64,000 nucleotides of DNA from Streptomyces sp. MNU76 (lineage in GTDB: Bacteria > Actinomycetota > Actinomycetes > Streptomycetales > Streptomycetaceae), in the NCBI RefSeq assembly GCF_020982545.1, contig NZ_JAJKLK010000021.1, forward strand, positions 407,587 to 471,586. The letters are read 5' to 3'. The position numbers were made by a program, and so were the translations under genes. Shown in pieces: positions 31,441 to 40,701 of the stretch (positions are counted from its first letter, which is position 1; every line of letters begins with the position of its first letter). The notes beneath the pieces were generated by a model that was given only the letters and a program-made list of their open reading frames with translations, searched no databases and was not told the origin of the DNA.

Positions 31441-31476
31441 AAGTGCACGGGAGCTCCGGGGGAGTGGAGGACCGCG

Positions 31477-33090
31477 ATGGATGCGGAGAAGAAGAACGAG
31501 GCGAGTGGTGAGGCCGAGGCGGACGGGCCGCAGTCGCGCAGTGTGCGGGTGGTGCTGCTCGCGCTCATGATCGCCATGCTGCTCGCGATGCTCGACAACA
31601 TGATCATCGGCACCGCGATGCCGACGATCGTGGGCGAGCTGGGCGGGCTCGAACACCTCTCGTGGGTCGTCACCGCCTACACGCTCGCGACCGCCGCCTC
31701 CACGCCCATCTGGGGCAAGCTCGGCGACCTCTACGGCCGCAAGCGGGTCTTCATGACCTCGATCGTGATCTTCCTGATCGGGTCGGCGCTGAGTGGCATG
31801 GCCCAGGACATGGGCCAGCTCATCGGGTTCCGCGCGGTGCAGGGACTCGGCGCCGGCGGACTGATGGTCGGTGTCATGGCGATCATCGGCGACCTGATAC
31901 CGCCCCGGGAGCGCGGAAAGTACCAGGGCATGATAGCCGGGGTGATGGCCCTCGCCATGATCGCCGGGCCGCTGGTGGGCGGGTCCATCACGGACCACTG
32001 GGGCTGGCGCTGGTCCTTCTACATCAACCTGCCGCTCGGAGTCGTGGCGCTCATCGCCGTCAGCGCCGTGCTGCATCTGCCGAAGCCGTCGCGCGAGGGG
32101 CGGTCGGCGCGGAACATCGACTATCTGGGCGCGGGCCTGCTGACCGTCGGCATCACGGCGATCGTGCTGGTCACCACGTGGGGCGGCACCGAGTACGCCT
32201 GGGGCTCGGCCGTCATCATGGAGCTGATCGCGCTCGGGGTGACCTCGCTGGTCGGGTTCGTGTTCGTGCAGAAGCGGGCGGCCGAGCCGGTGATCCCGCT
32301 GCACATCTTCCGCAGCCGGAACTTCACGCTGATGTCCCTGATCGGGTTCTTCACCGGCTTCGTGATGTTCGGCGCGGTGCTGTTCCTGCCGCTGTACCAG
32401 CAGTCGGTGCAGGGCGCGTCCGCGACGAACTCCGGGCTGTTGCTGCTGCCGATGCTGGGGGCGATGCTCGCGGTGTCGATGGTGGCCGGGCGGGTGACCA
32501 CGAACAGCGGCCGCTACAAGGTCTTCCCCGTGGTCGGGAGCGTCCTGATGATCGTGGGGCTGTTCCTGCTGGCGCAGATGGACACCGGGACGAGCCGGGT
32601 GACGTCCGGGTTGTACATGGCCGTGCTGGGCGCCGGTATGGGATGTCTGATGCAGATCACCATGCTGGTCGCGCAGAACAGCGTCGAGATGAAGGACATG
32701 GGGGTGGCGTCGTCCACGACCACGCTGTCCCGGACCCTCGGGTCGTCCTTCGGGGTCGCGATCATGGGTGCGCTGTTCAACAGCCGAGTGCAGGACGTGA
32801 TGGCCGAGCGGGCCGGGGCGCTGGGGTCCGAGGTGACCGAGCAGTCGGCGCAGCTGGACGCGGCGAGTCTGGCGAAGCTGCCGGAGGCCGCGCGGGAGGC
32901 GTACCAGTACGCGGTCTCCGCCGGGACGCACTCGGCGTTCCTGCTGGGGGCGGTCGTCTCCGTGGTGGCGTTGGTGGCGGCGGTGTTCGTGAAGGAGGTG
33001 CCGTTGCGGGGGCCGGGGTCTGCGGGTGCCTCCGGTGAGGGCGGGGCGGCCGGGGACGCTGGGGCGAAGGAGGCGGCTGCCGCCGTCTGA
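31477..33090 (+). CDS. MFS drug efflux transporter, DHA2 (14-TM) family
   Basis: The 537-residue protein has 14 predicted membrane segments. The proton-antiporter motifs are DNMIIGTAMPTI near helix 1, the loop GKLGDLYGRKRVF (motif A), and GPLVGGSITDHWGWRWSFYINLPLG (motif C region). The C-terminal tail is Gly/Ala-rich. It exports drugs in exchange for protons; the substrate is unknown. It is divergent from the TetR gene and probably repressed by it. GGAG precedes the ATG. Confidence 0.92.
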   Translation: MDAEKKNEASGEAEADGPQSRSVRVVLLALMIAMLLAMLDNMIIGTAMPTIVGELGGLEHLSWVVTAYTLATAASTPIWGKLGDLYGRKRVFMTSIVIFLIGSALSGMAQDMGQLIGFRAVQGLGAGGLMVGVMAIIGDLIPPRERGKYQGMIAGVMALAMIAGPLVGGSITDHWGWRWSFYINLPLGVVALIAVSAVLHLPKPSREGRSARNIDYLGAGLLTVGITAIVLVTTWGGTEYAWGSAVIMELIALGVTSLVGFVFVQKRAAEPVIPLHIFRSRNFTLMSLIGFFTGFVMFGAVLFLPLYQQSVQGASATNSGLLLLPMLGAMLAVSMVAGRVTTNSGRYKVFPVVGSVLMIVGLFLLAQMDTGTSRVTSGLYMAVLGAGMGCLMQITMLVAQNSVEMKDMGVASSTTTLSRTLGSSFGVAIMGALFNSRVQDVMAERAGALGSEVTEQSAQLDAASLAKLPEAAREAYQYAVSAGTHSAFLLGAVVSVVALVAAVFVKEVPLRGPGSAGASGEGGAAGDAGAKEAAAAV

Positions 33091-33161
33091 TGGTGTGGGT
33101 GGGCCCTCTGAGTTCGCGGTTGAGCTCGGGGGGTTCTGTTCGTTGGCGGGTGCGGGTGCGT

Positions 33162-33204
33162 GGGGCTTCTCGCGCAGTTCCCCGCGCCCCTGAAAAGCAG
33201 GGGC
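33162..33204 (+). repeat. Dispersed intergenic hairpin repeat, copy 7a
   Basis: A near-consensus copy: GGGGCTTCTCGCGCAGTTCC, CCGCGCCCCTGAAAAGCAG, GGGC. It is preceded by the GGGTGCGGGTGCGT flank. Confidence 0.9.
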
Positions 33205-33263
33205 TGAGCCCCGTGCTTTTCAGGCCCGCGGGGCCGTGGTCTTTCAGGCCCGCAGGGCCTGAT

Positions 33264-33298
33264 CTTCCAGGGGCGCGGGGAACTGCGCGAGAAGCCCC
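33264..33298 (-). repeat. Dispersed intergenic hairpin repeat, copy 7b
   Basis: CTTCCAGGGGCGCGGGGAAC, then TGCGCGAGAAGCCCC. It is the inverted partner of copy 7a, between the convergent MFS and cseC genes. The interval holds two further CAGGCCCGCGGGGCC / CAGGCCCGCAGGGCC mini-hairpins. Confidence 0.9.
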
Positions 33299-33357
33299 AC
33301 CGGCCCGCACCCGGACAACTGACCCCGAACAACCCGCCCCGAACCAACCCGCCCCGG

Positions 33358-34818
33358 TCACCCCGCCCCGTCGTTCGACATCGGCAGCATCGGGTAGCTC
33401 CCCGTGTTCGTCGGGGCGTGTTCCGGGAGCCACAGGACCGCGACCGCCCCCTCGGCCGGGACCGTGTCCGGGGAACCCGGCGGGCGGACGTTGCGGAAGG
33501 TGAGACGCGCGCCGAGGACACGCGCCTGACCCGCGGCGATCGTCAGGCCGAGCCCGTGCCCCTGGCCGGCCCGGTCGGAGGCCCCGGTACGGAAACGGCG
33601 GGGTCCGTCCGCGAGAAGCTCCTCCGGGAACCCGGGGCCATGGTCGCGGACCCGGATGACGCGGCCCTCGACGGACACCTCGATCGGCGGTCGGCCGTGC
33701 TTCGCCGCGTTGGCCAGCAGGTTCAGCAGGACCCGCTCGAGACGGCGGGGGTCGGTCGTCACCTCCGACTCGTGCACGACCTGCACCCGCACGTCCGCGT
33801 TCTTCGCCGCCACCCGCCGGGCCACGAACTCACCCAGCATGATGTCCTGCAACTCGGCCCGCTCGGAGGCCCCGTCGAGGCGGGCCACCTCCAGCACGTC
33901 CTCGACGAGCGTGCGCATCGCCTGCGCCCGGTCGCGGACCAGCTCGGAGGGGCGGCCCGGCGGCAGCAGCTCCGCCGCCGTCAGCAGCCCGGTCACCGGC
34001 GTACGCAGCTCGTGCGCGATGTCCGCCGTCACCCGGCGCTCCGCCTCGATGCGCTGCCGCAGGGTGTCGGCCATGGCGTCCACGGCCCGCGCCAGCTCGG
34101 CGGTCTCGTCGCGGACGACACCGCCGATCGCGTCCTGCACCCGTACGTCCGACTCGCCCTTGGCCACCTGGTGCGCGGCGGCCGCCGCCTTGCGCAGCCG
34201 GCGGGACATCTGGCCGCCGATCAGGACGCCGAGGGCCGAGCCGCCGAAGACGACCGCGATCGAGCCGATCAGCAGGGCCTGGTCGAGGTCCCGCATCACC
34301 GCCGAGCTGTGGTCGGTGAAGTCGGTGTGGAGCGACAGGACACGCTTGTCCTTCAGCGGGACCGCCGCCCAGATGTCGGGCACCCCGTTCTCGCCCTCGG
34401 AGACGTAGGTGGCCCTGCGGCCCTCCCTGACCTTGGCCAGCAGGTCCCCAGGGATCTCGGGGTCGTCGATCTTCACGCCGAAGGCGCCCGACTTCAACGG
34501 GCGGCCCGACTCGTACATGCGCTGGGCGACCTGGATGCGCTCGTCGGCGAGGTCGCGCGCGTTGTCGAGCATCGAGACCCGTGCCGCGTTGTGCACGACC
34601 AGGCTCAGCGCGACCGCCACCAGCGCGCCCACCAGGGCGATCGCCGCGCTCAACTGCCAGCGCAGCCCCGTCCGGATGCCCGAAGCGAGCCCGGTGCCGA
34701 CGGCCGGCCCCCCGCCTGCCACGGGTCGCGTACCCGAGGCGGGCCCCGCAGCGGACGGGCGGCCGACGACACGTGACGCCTCCGGAGCCCGCCCTGCCCG
34801 TATGCCCCTCGACTCCAT
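33358..34818 (-). CDS. cseC: Sensor histidine kinase CseC
   Basis: The 486-residue kinase has TM1 at residues 53-76, an extracytoplasmic loop of about 100 residues, TM2 at 181-203 and a HAMP domain. The HisKA phospho-acceptor is His269 in ADIAHELRTP. The HATPase has NLLANAAKHG, VRDHGPGFPEE and GHGLGLTI. In the conserved sigE-cseA-cseB-cseC operon it senses cell-envelope damage and phosphorylates CseB. The ATG at 34818 is 17 bases after cseB. The C-terminal end faces the repeat pair. Confidence 0.9.
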   Translation of the reverse strand: MESRGIRAGRAPEASRVVGRPSAAGPASGTRPVAGGGPAVGTGLASGIRTGLRWQLSAAIALVGALVAVALSLVVHNAARVSMLDNARDLADERIQVAQRMYESGRPLKSGAFGVKIDDPEIPGDLLAKVREGRRATYVSEGENGVPDIWAAVPLKDKRVLSLHTDFTDHSSAVMRDLDQALLIGSIAVVFGGSALGVLIGGQMSRRLRKAAAAAHQVAKGESDVRVQDAIGGVVRDETAELARAVDAMADTLRQRIEAERRVTADIAHELRTPVTGLLTAAELLPPGRPSELVRDRAQAMRTLVEDVLEVARLDGASERAELQDIMLGEFVARRVAAKNADVRVQVVHESEVTTDPRRLERVLLNLLANAAKHGRPPIEVSVEGRVIRVRDHGPGFPEELLADGPRRFRTGASDRAGQGHGLGLTIAAGQARVLGARLTFRNVRPPGSPDTVPAEGAVAVLWLPEHAPTNTGSYPMLPMSNDGAG

Positions 34819-34835
34819 CTCGGCCCCGTCCCCGC

Positions 34836-35543
34836 TCAGGCCTTGAGCTTGTAGCCGAAGCCGCGGACCGTGTCGATCCGGTCCTGGCCGATCTTCGCGC
34901 GCAGCCGCTGGACATGGACGTCGACGACCCGGGTGTCCCCGCCCCAGCCGTAGTCCCACACGCGTTCGAGCAGCTTGTCGCGGGAGAGCACCGTGCCGGG
35001 GGCGGACGAGAACTCCAGCAGCAGCCGCATCTCGGTCGGCGTCAGCGCCACCGGTTCCCCCGACCTCCGTACCTCCATGCCCTCGGTGTCGACCTCCAGT
35101 TCACCGAAGGTGAGCACCCCGCCGGTGCCCGCCGACCCGGCCTCCTCCGCCTTGGCGTCGCCGCCGCTCGCGTGGCCGAAGCGGCGCAGCACCGCGCGGA
35201 TCCGGGCGACCAGGACCGCGCCGTCGAACGGCTTGGTCACGTAGTCGTCGGCGCCCGCCTCCAGCCCCAGCACCACGTCGATGGAGTCGGCGCGCGCGGA
35301 GAGCATGATCACCGGGACGGTCGACTCGTCCCGGATGCGGCGGCACAGGGAGACCCCGTCCAGACCCGGCACCATGACGTCGAGGAGGGCGATGTCGGGC
35401 CGGTTCGCGCGGAACGCCTCCAGCCCCGACAGCCCGTCGGGCATGGCCGTGACCGCGAAGCCGTCCCGCTCCAGGGCGAGTTGGGTGGCCTCGCGGATGA
35501 CGTCGTCGTCCTCGACGAACAGGACGTGGGTCTGCTCTGCCAT
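34836..35543 (-). CDS. cseB: Response regulator CseB
   Basis: The 235-residue OmpR/PhoB-type regulator has the receiver acidic pocket EDDD (residues 11-14) and phospho-acceptor Asp55 in LLDVMVPG, with Lys in the TKPFD motif. The C-terminal winged helix ends RTLRAKI-type HVQRLRAKIGQDRIDTVRGFGYKL (key part DTVRGFGYKL). In S. coelicolor CseB activates the sigE promoter. The ATG at 35543 is preferred over an in-frame start 39 bases upstream because the receiver domain begins there. Confidence 0.92.
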   Translation of the reverse strand: MAEQTHVLFVEDDDVIREATQLALERDGFAVTAMPDGLSGLEAFRANRPDIALLDVMVPGLDGVSLCRRIRDESTVPVIMLSARADSIDVVLGLEAGADDYVTKPFDGAVLVARIRAVLRRFGHASGGDAKAEEAGSAGTGGVLTFGELEVDTEGMEVRRSGEPVALTPTEMRLLLEFSSAPGTVLSRDKLLERVWDYGWGGDTRVVDVHVQRLRAKIGQDRIDTVRGFGYKLKA

Positions 35544-35642
35544 CCGGTGATCTCGCTCGCTCTCGGTCGAAGTGGGTCGCAACGTTCGGGACGGTCCCGA
35601 CCGTCGTGTTCGGTCGGTCGGGATCGCCGTGACCAGAGGGGC

Positions 35643-36323
35643 TCAGCTCGGCTCGGGTGTCGCCGACTCCGTGCCGCCCACGGCGCTGCTGTACTCGGTG
35701 CGTGTGCTGGAGCGCTGGACGAAGTCGTCCTTGATCCAGCGATAGGTGGCCACTTCCTCGCTGGACGGGTACGACGACGGGTCGCCATTCTCGTACAGCT
35801 GCCGGGTGACGAGGAGGTCGCCCCGGTCTATCTCCGCGTAGACGGGCGGCTGTTCGGACCGGAAGACGCTCCGGTACGCCCCCTCCTTCTCCGCGCGGTA
35901 CACGTACGACGCCACACCGACGGCGTCCGCGCAGGTCATCACATTCACCACGAGGTCGTCGGACGAGGCGCCGGTCAGGTCCCCGTACGTCACGTCCACC
36001 GGGTACTCGTCGGCCACACACGGCCGCAGATCGCTCTTGACCGCCTTGCTGACCTCCGGGTCCGCGCGGACCAGCCGGACGATCTCGTCGACGCTCGGAT
36101 GGTCGTCCTCGGCCTCCGCCGAACCGGAGACGGACGGGGTGGCCGCGCCCGCCGCGAGGGAGTCGCTGTCGGCCGGCCCCTCGTCCCGGGCACCGGTGCC
36201 GCCCGTGCCGCAGGCGGACACGGAAAGGGCGAGGGCGGCGAGCACGGTCACCGCCGTGATCACCGCCTTCGTGCCCTGCCTGACCCCCGGACGGGGGCCG
36301 GCCGCTGTGCTCAGGCCGCGCAA
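35643..36323 (-). CDS. cseA: Lipoprotein CseA
   Basis: A 226-residue lipoprotein: basic start, hydrophobic segment AVTVLAALALSVSAC with lipobox VSAC, then an acidic exported domain with two Cys residues (RPCVADEY and VMTCADAV). CseA is a negative modulator of the SigE response in S. coelicolor, acting outside the membrane. The TTG at 36323 lies inside the end of sigE with GAGGAGCAGGAG upstream, so it is translationally coupled. The start codon is the least certain part. Confidence 0.82.
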   Translation of the reverse strand: MRGLSTAAGPRPGVRQGTKAVITAVTVLAALALSVSACGTGGTGARDEGPADSDSLAAGAATPSVSGSAEAEDDHPSVDEIVRLVRADPEVSKAVKSDLRPCVADEYPVDVTYGDLTGASSDDLVVNVMTCADAVGVASYVYRAEKEGAYRSVFRSEQPPVYAEIDRGDLLVTRQLYENGDPSSYPSSEEVATYRWIKDDFVQRSSTRTEYSSAVGGTESATPEPS

Positions 36324-36862
36324 CGCTCCTGCTCCTCGCTCGCTTCGAGCGCACGGGCGGCGCGCTCTTCGTGGTTTCGCGACTCCAACTCCTCGCGGAG
36401 CCGGGCCAGCGCACGGTGCAGCGTGCTCTTGACCGTGCCGGCCGACATGCCGAGGGCGGCGGCCGTCTCCTCCGTGGACATCTGCTCCCAGTGTCGCAGC
36501 ACCACGACACTGCGCTGCTTGGGTGCCAGCACCTTCATGATGTCCATCAGGAGGGCGCGGTCCGCGTGCTGCTCGGTGGAGTCCTCGACGCAGGCGTCCG
36601 GCAGCTGCTCGGTCGGGACCTCCTCCAGCTTCCGGGCCCGCCACCACTCGGTCCGCGTGTTGATCATGACCCGGCGCAGATAGGCGTCGGCCAGCCGCTT
36701 GTCCGCGATGCCGTCCCAGCGGCCGAACGTCCGCGCCAGCGCCGTCTGCAGCAGATCCTGGGCGTCCACCGGGTCCGGCACGAGCCGGCGGGCGCTGCGC
36801 AGCAGCGCGTCCTGCCGGGTACGGACGTACTCCTCGAATTCGAGCACCTCGCCGTGCGCCAT
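36311..36862 (-). CDS. sigE: ECF sigma factor SigE
   Basis: The 183-residue sigma factor has region 2 (FEEYVRTRQDALLRSARRLVPDPVDAQDLLQTAL) and region 4 (LKVLAPKQRSVVVLRHWEQMSTEETAAALGMSAGTVKST; key part EETAAALGMSAGTVK), matching SigE of S. coelicolor. It directs genes for cell-envelope integrity. It has no anti-sigma partner; level control is through CseBC. The ATG at 36862 has GGAGG 9 bases upstream. It is the first gene of the operon. Confidence 0.93.
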   Translation of the reverse strand: MAHGEVLEFEEYVRTRQDALLRSARRLVPDPVDAQDLLQTALARTFGRWDGIADKRLADAYLRRVMINTRTEWWRARKLEEVPTEQLPDACVEDSTEQHADRALLMDIMKVLAPKQRSVVVLRHWEQMSTEETAAALGMSAGTVKSTLHRALARLREELESRNHEERAARALEASEEQERCAA

Positions 36863-37170
36863 GATCAACCGCCTCCGTTCCCCGTTTCCGACGTCCGCGC
36901 TGTCGCGCGGTGCCGGTTGTCCGCCGCTTCGTGCCGCGCGGTGTGTCGCGCGGTGCGTGTCGCTCGTTCCGCGGGATCCGCCGGTTCGTTTCGCGGGTTC
37001 CTGCGGTACGCCAATGAAGCTACGGAGGGGTTGTCACGGAGACGTCCGAGGCAGCCTGCGGAGAACGCTCGGCTGTCCGTCGGTTGTGTAACGAAAGTAG
37101 GAACGGGGTAAAGCGGGGTGGGTTTTGGGGTGCAGATGGGCCGGTTTACCCCGTCGGCGACACCGGAGGG
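36863..37170. promoter_or_regulatory. sigE promoter region
   Basis: 308 bases without a gene between the sigE start and the end of mutY. By position it should hold the CseB-dependent sigE promoter. I see repeated GTCGCGCGGTG-like units (36900-36960) and a lower-GC segment at 37080-37130 but cannot mark a CseB site with confidence. Confidence 0.5.
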
Positions 37171-38094
37171 TCAGGTGAGGGGGAGGCGGTAGAGGCCGCC
37201 GGGGAGGGGTTCCACCAGTCCGTCGGAGACCAGCCCGTCCAGGGCGCGGGCACGCTGCACCGGCTCGTCCCACACCCGGTCGAGAACCGCCTGGGGCACC
37301 GGCGCGATCGCGTCCCGCAGGACGGCGAGCAGCTTGCCGCGGACCTGACGGTCGGTACCGGCGTACGTCTGTCCGCGCCGCGCCGGGCCCTCGTGCGCGG
37401 GCTTCCCGGCCAGCCGCCAGGCGCACTGTCCGGCGATCGGGCAGCGCCCGCACGTCTCGTTCTTCGCCGTGCACACCAGCGCGCCCAACTCCATCGACGC
37501 GGCCGCCCACCGGGACGCCGTCCCGTCGTCCTCGGGCAGCAGGGCCCGGGCCAGCTTCCGCTCGGCGGCCGTGGTCGCGTTCGGCGGGTACTGCGTGCCG
37601 CTCACCGCGCGGGCGAAGACCCGCCGCACGTTCGTGTCGAGCACGGCGTGCCGCTGTCCGTACGCGAACGAGGCCACCGCCGCGGCCGTGTACTCGCCGA
37701 TGCCCGGCAGCGCGAGCAATTGCGCGTGATCACGGGGTACGTCTCCGCCGTGCCGTTCCGTTATGGCCACCGCGGCGCCGTGCAGCCGTAGCGCGCGGCG
37801 CGGGTAGCCGAGTCGGCCCCAGGCGCGCACCGCCTCGCCCGGGGGTTCCTTCGCGAGGTCCGCCGGGCGGGGCCAGCGCGCCAACCACTGCTCGTAGACG
37901 GGCAGTACACGGTTGACCGGTGTCTGCTGGAGCATGAACTCGCTGACCATCACCCCCCAGGGACCGGCCTCCGGTCGCCGCCAGGGCAGGTCACGGGCGT
38001 GCGTCTCGAACCAGGCGATCACCGGGGTGTGCAGGGCGGTGGGGGTGGGGGTTACGTCGGCAGGGCTGCTCTGGGGTTTCGTGGGTGCAGTCAT
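37171..38094 (-). CDS. mutY: A/G-specific adenine glycosylase
   Basis: The 307-residue base-excision enzyme removes A paired with 8-oxoguanine. The catalytic and helix-hairpin-helix parts are present: LPWRR, FMLQQTPVNRV, LPGIGEYTAAAVASFAYG and VLDTNVRRVFAR with the catalytic Asp. The 4Fe-4S ligands follow C-x6-C-x2-C-x5-C (CTAKNETCGRCPIAGQC). The 8-oxoG-sensing NUDIX-like C-domain is short, as in other streptomycete MutY proteins. The ATG at 38094 is chosen; the open frame runs on upstream only because the monooxygenase gene before it lost its stop to a frameshift. Confidence 0.92.
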   Translation of the reverse strand: MTAPTKPQSSPADVTPTPTALHTPVIAWFETHARDLPWRRPEAGPWGVMVSEFMLQQTPVNRVLPVYEQWLARWPRPADLAKEPPGEAVRAWGRLGYPRRALRLHGAAVAITERHGGDVPRDHAQLLALPGIGEYTAAAVASFAYGQRHAVLDTNVRRVFARAVSGTQYPPNATTAAERKLARALLPEDDGTASRWAAASMELGALVCTAKNETCGRCPIAGQCAWRLAGKPAHEGPARRGQTYAGTDRQVRGKLLAVLRDAIAPVPQAVLDRVWDEPVQRARALDGLVSDGLVEPLPGGLYRLPLT

Positions 38095-38181
38095 GGCACG
38101 GTCGATCCTGCCATGCGGGGGTGGTGGGGGCGGGTTCTGGTGGGGGTGTCTGGGGTGGGTCGGCCGGGTGGCGGGCCCGGT

Positions 38182-38235
38182 GGGGCTTCTCGCGCAGTTC
38201 CCCCGCCCCTGCTTTTCAGGGGCGCGAAGCCCCAC
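38182..38235 (+). repeat. Dispersed intergenic hairpin repeat, copy 8
   Basis: GGGGCTTCTCGCGCAGTTCC, then CCCGCCCCTGCTTTTCAGG, followed at once by GGCGCGAAGCCCC. Two collapsed half copies make one compact double hairpin. Confidence 0.8.
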
Positions 38236-38285
38236 CGGAGCCGCACTCGCCGACGTACCAGACCCCCGAGCTCTTCGGCGGCACG

Positions 38286-39401
38286 TCAGCCCACCCGCTC
38301 CCACCCCAACGCCCCCCAACTTCGTCGCGATGTCCGTCAGGATCTGCACATAGTCCTCGTGCTCGAACGTGAACGGCAGCGCGAACGCCACCTCGTCGAC
38401 CTCGCGGAACCCGGCGTGCGCCCGCAACCGCTCGGCGATCTCCGCGGACGTGCCCACCAGGTCCGGCGCGAACAGAACCCGCCCCGCCCCCTGCGGCGCC
38501 GTGGTCCGGGGCAACCGCTTCGCCGCGTACGCCTCGTACTTGGCGCGCTGCTCCGCACTCGCCGAGTCGGTCGGGATGACGACGAGTCCCTGGGAGACCC
38601 GGCCCGCTCGCCGTCGGGGTGGTGCGCCCGGAACTCCCGGATCTGCGAGCGCTGGATCTCGGCGAAGTCCACTGTCCCGGAGGCGGCCGCCGCCCCCGGC
38701 TCCGCCGCCACCCCTCCGTCGGCTCCGCCGCCACCCTCCGTCGGCTCCGCCTTCACCACGCTGCTGGTCAGGAAGTTCATCCCGTTCTCGCCGGCCCACC
38801 GCGCCGACCGCAGGCTGCCGCCGCCGTACCACATCCGGGCGCCCAGCCCGGGGGAGTGCGGCTGGACCCGGTCGGAGAAGACCTCGAACCCCTCGGTGCC
38901 GCTGAAGTCCGTGGCCGCCTCGCCGCGTACGAAGCCAAGGAGCCGACGGACCCGTTCGAAGCCGAAGTCCTCCGCGTCGGCGGTGTCCGGGGAGAGCGCC
39001 GGCTTGACGGTGTCGTAGTGCATCGGCGGTCCGACGCTGACCCCCGGGTTGACCCGGCCGCCGGACAGGAGGTCGACCGTGGCCAGGTCCTCGGCGAGCC
39101 GCAGCGGGTTCTCCCAGCCCAACGGGATGACAGCGGTGCCCAGGTCGATACGGCTCGTGCGCTGCGAGGCGGCCGCCATGACCGCGACGGGGGAGGAGAT
39201 GCCGTACTGCAGATGACGGTGGCGCAGCCACGCGCTGTCGAAACCGAGCCGCTCGCCCAGTTCGATGATCTCCAGCGTGGATTCGTGGCCCCGGCGCGGG
39301 TCGGCCTCGTCGAACAGTCCGATGGTCAGGAACCCCAGCTTCCGCAGCGGCTTCGACGCCGGTGCGCCGGCGCCGTTCTCCACGGTCTCGGGCCCGGTCA
39401 T
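38286..39401 (-). pseudogene. LLM-class flavin-dependent monooxygenase, two frameshifts
   Basis: From the ATG at 39401 (GGAGAGGA upstream) the frame gives a luciferase-like TIM barrel: LGFLTIGLFDEADP, GFDSAWLRHRHLQYGISSP, TAVIPLGWENPLRLAEDLATVD and WYGGGSLRSARWAG. It breaks near 38600 after HHPDGERA. Restoring one base in the C/G run (38598-38605) continues SQGLVVIPTDSASAEQR and HEDYVQILTDIATKLG. Near the end a six-C run (38312-38317) appears one base too long; five would give a stop at 38286. As written, the frame runs on into mutY. Likely base-call errors; about 370 residues when corrected. Substrate unknown. Confidence 0.8.
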
Positions 39402-39717
39402 CGTCCTCTCCAAGTCCTGCGGCGCGCTTCGGTGGTGGGGGCGATTGTGGCAGGTGGGCCGAGGGAGGCGGCGAGTGGACTCGGGCTCGGGGAGGCTTCC
39501 CTGAACGGGCTTGGCGGACTGCGGAGTTGGTGCTGTTCGTGTCGCGTGGGTCCGGTCACGGAACGTGCCCGTACGGGCTCTGTGATCACGCACCGCGATC
39601 ATGGGGCGCCCCGTCGGGGCGATCACGGGAACGACCGGGATGATGATCCGGAAAAGTTGAGGTTTCGGGCGGCGGGTGGGGCCAGCGAAGTGCCGGATCT
39701 CTCGTACAGTTTGCGCC

Positions 39718-40569
39718 GTGGGATCTCTGCGCAATCCGATCGGGCCGCTTCCCTCCACCATCTACTGGCGCCGGAGGGCCGTTCTGCTGACCGTCGTCGG
39801 TCTGCTCGCGATCCTCGTCGTGTGGGTCGTCACCGGCGGGGGCGGGGACGGCGACAACAACGCGGGTGGGCCCGACGGAAAGAATCCCGCGACCTCGATC
39901 ACTCCCGGGCCGTCCGGTTCCGGTCCCGCGATCAGCGAAGCGCCGGGCGGACGCGACGAGTCGGGTGACGAGTCGAGCTCCGGGGGCGACAGTTCCGGCT
40001 CCGGGGCGGGCGACGGTTCGGGGTCGGGTTCGAGCTCCGGCTCGGCTTCCGGAGGTGGGGACACGAGTGCCGGATCCGGTGCCGCGGGCGGCGGTACGTC
40101 CGACGACGGCGGCAAGAACGGCAGCAGCTCGGGCGAGCAGGTCCCGGCGGGGTCCAGCCTGCCCAACTGCACCGCCGGGGCCGTGAAGTTGACCGTGCGC
40201 AGCGTGCGTAACGCCTACGCACCCGGGGTGAACCCCACGTTCGAACTCATCGCCCGCAACTCCTCCGGCGGCGACTGCAAGCTCGATCTCGGCCCGGACA
40301 ACACGGTGGTGACGATCACCCCGGCCGACGCCGATGACGACGACGCGTTCTGGGCGTCCGACGACTGCCACGAGACGGCGGGCAGCCTGATGTTCAAGGT
40401 GCCGGCCGGTGACCGGGTGACGTACACCGTCGAGTGGAACCGTGACCCGAGCGCGCCCAACTGCGCGACTCCGTCGGCCGGTTCGGCCACCGCCGGGACC
40501 TACCTCGTCGAGGCGAAGGCGCCGGGGCTGGCCACGGCTCGCACGTCCTTCGTGCTGGAGAAGGACTGA
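39718..40569 (+). CDS. Membrane-anchored Ser/Gly-rich hypothetical protein
   Basis: The 283-residue protein has one N-terminal transmembrane helix (AVLLTVVGLLAILVVWVV, about residues 19-36) and a long Ser/Gly/Asp-rich linker (about 40-150). A compact exported beta-rich domain follows with four Cys (PNCTAG, GDCKLD, DDCHE, PNCATP), probably two disulfides. VRNAYAPGVNPTFELIARNSSGGDC resembles an immunoglobulin-like strand pattern. The GTG at 39718 is preferred. Function unknown. Confidence 0.75.
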   Translation: MGSLRNPIGPLPSTIYWRRRAVLLTVVGLLAILVVWVVTGGGGDGDNNAGGPDGKNPATSITPGPSGSGPAISEAPGGRDESGDESSSGGDSSGSGAGDGSGSGSSSGSASGGGDTSAGSGAAGGGTSDDGGKNGSSSGEQVPAGSSLPNCTAGAVKLTVRSVRNAYAPGVNPTFELIARNSSGGDCKLDLGPDNTVVTITPADADDDDAFWASDDCHETAGSLMFKVPAGDRVTYTVEWNRDPSAPNCATPSAGSATAGTYLVEAKAPGLATARTSFVLEKD

Positions 40570-40575
40570 AGGTCA

Positions 40576-40657
40576 GAAGGGCTGACGGTCCAGGGCTGAC
40601 GGTCAGAGGGCTGACGGTCGAAGGGCTGACGGTCGAAGGGCTGGCTGACGGTCAGAG
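40576..40657. repeat. Tandem repeat, about 15-bp units
   Basis: Five to six imperfect units of GGTC-(A/G)AAGGGCTGAC (14-19 bases each) fill the gap between the convergent hypothetical and disA genes. They differ by small indels, as expected for a slippage-prone array. Confidence 0.85.
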
Positions 40658-40701
40658 GTCGGGCGGGGCCGGGTGAGCCCGGGTGGGCTGAAGGCGGTCG
40701 G

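Noticed and set aside
37171..39231. Apparent 686-residue monooxygenase-MutY fusion
   Set aside because: The N-terminal part is the tail of the frameshifted monooxygenase gene read through a dispersed repeat; MutY has its own ATG at 38094.
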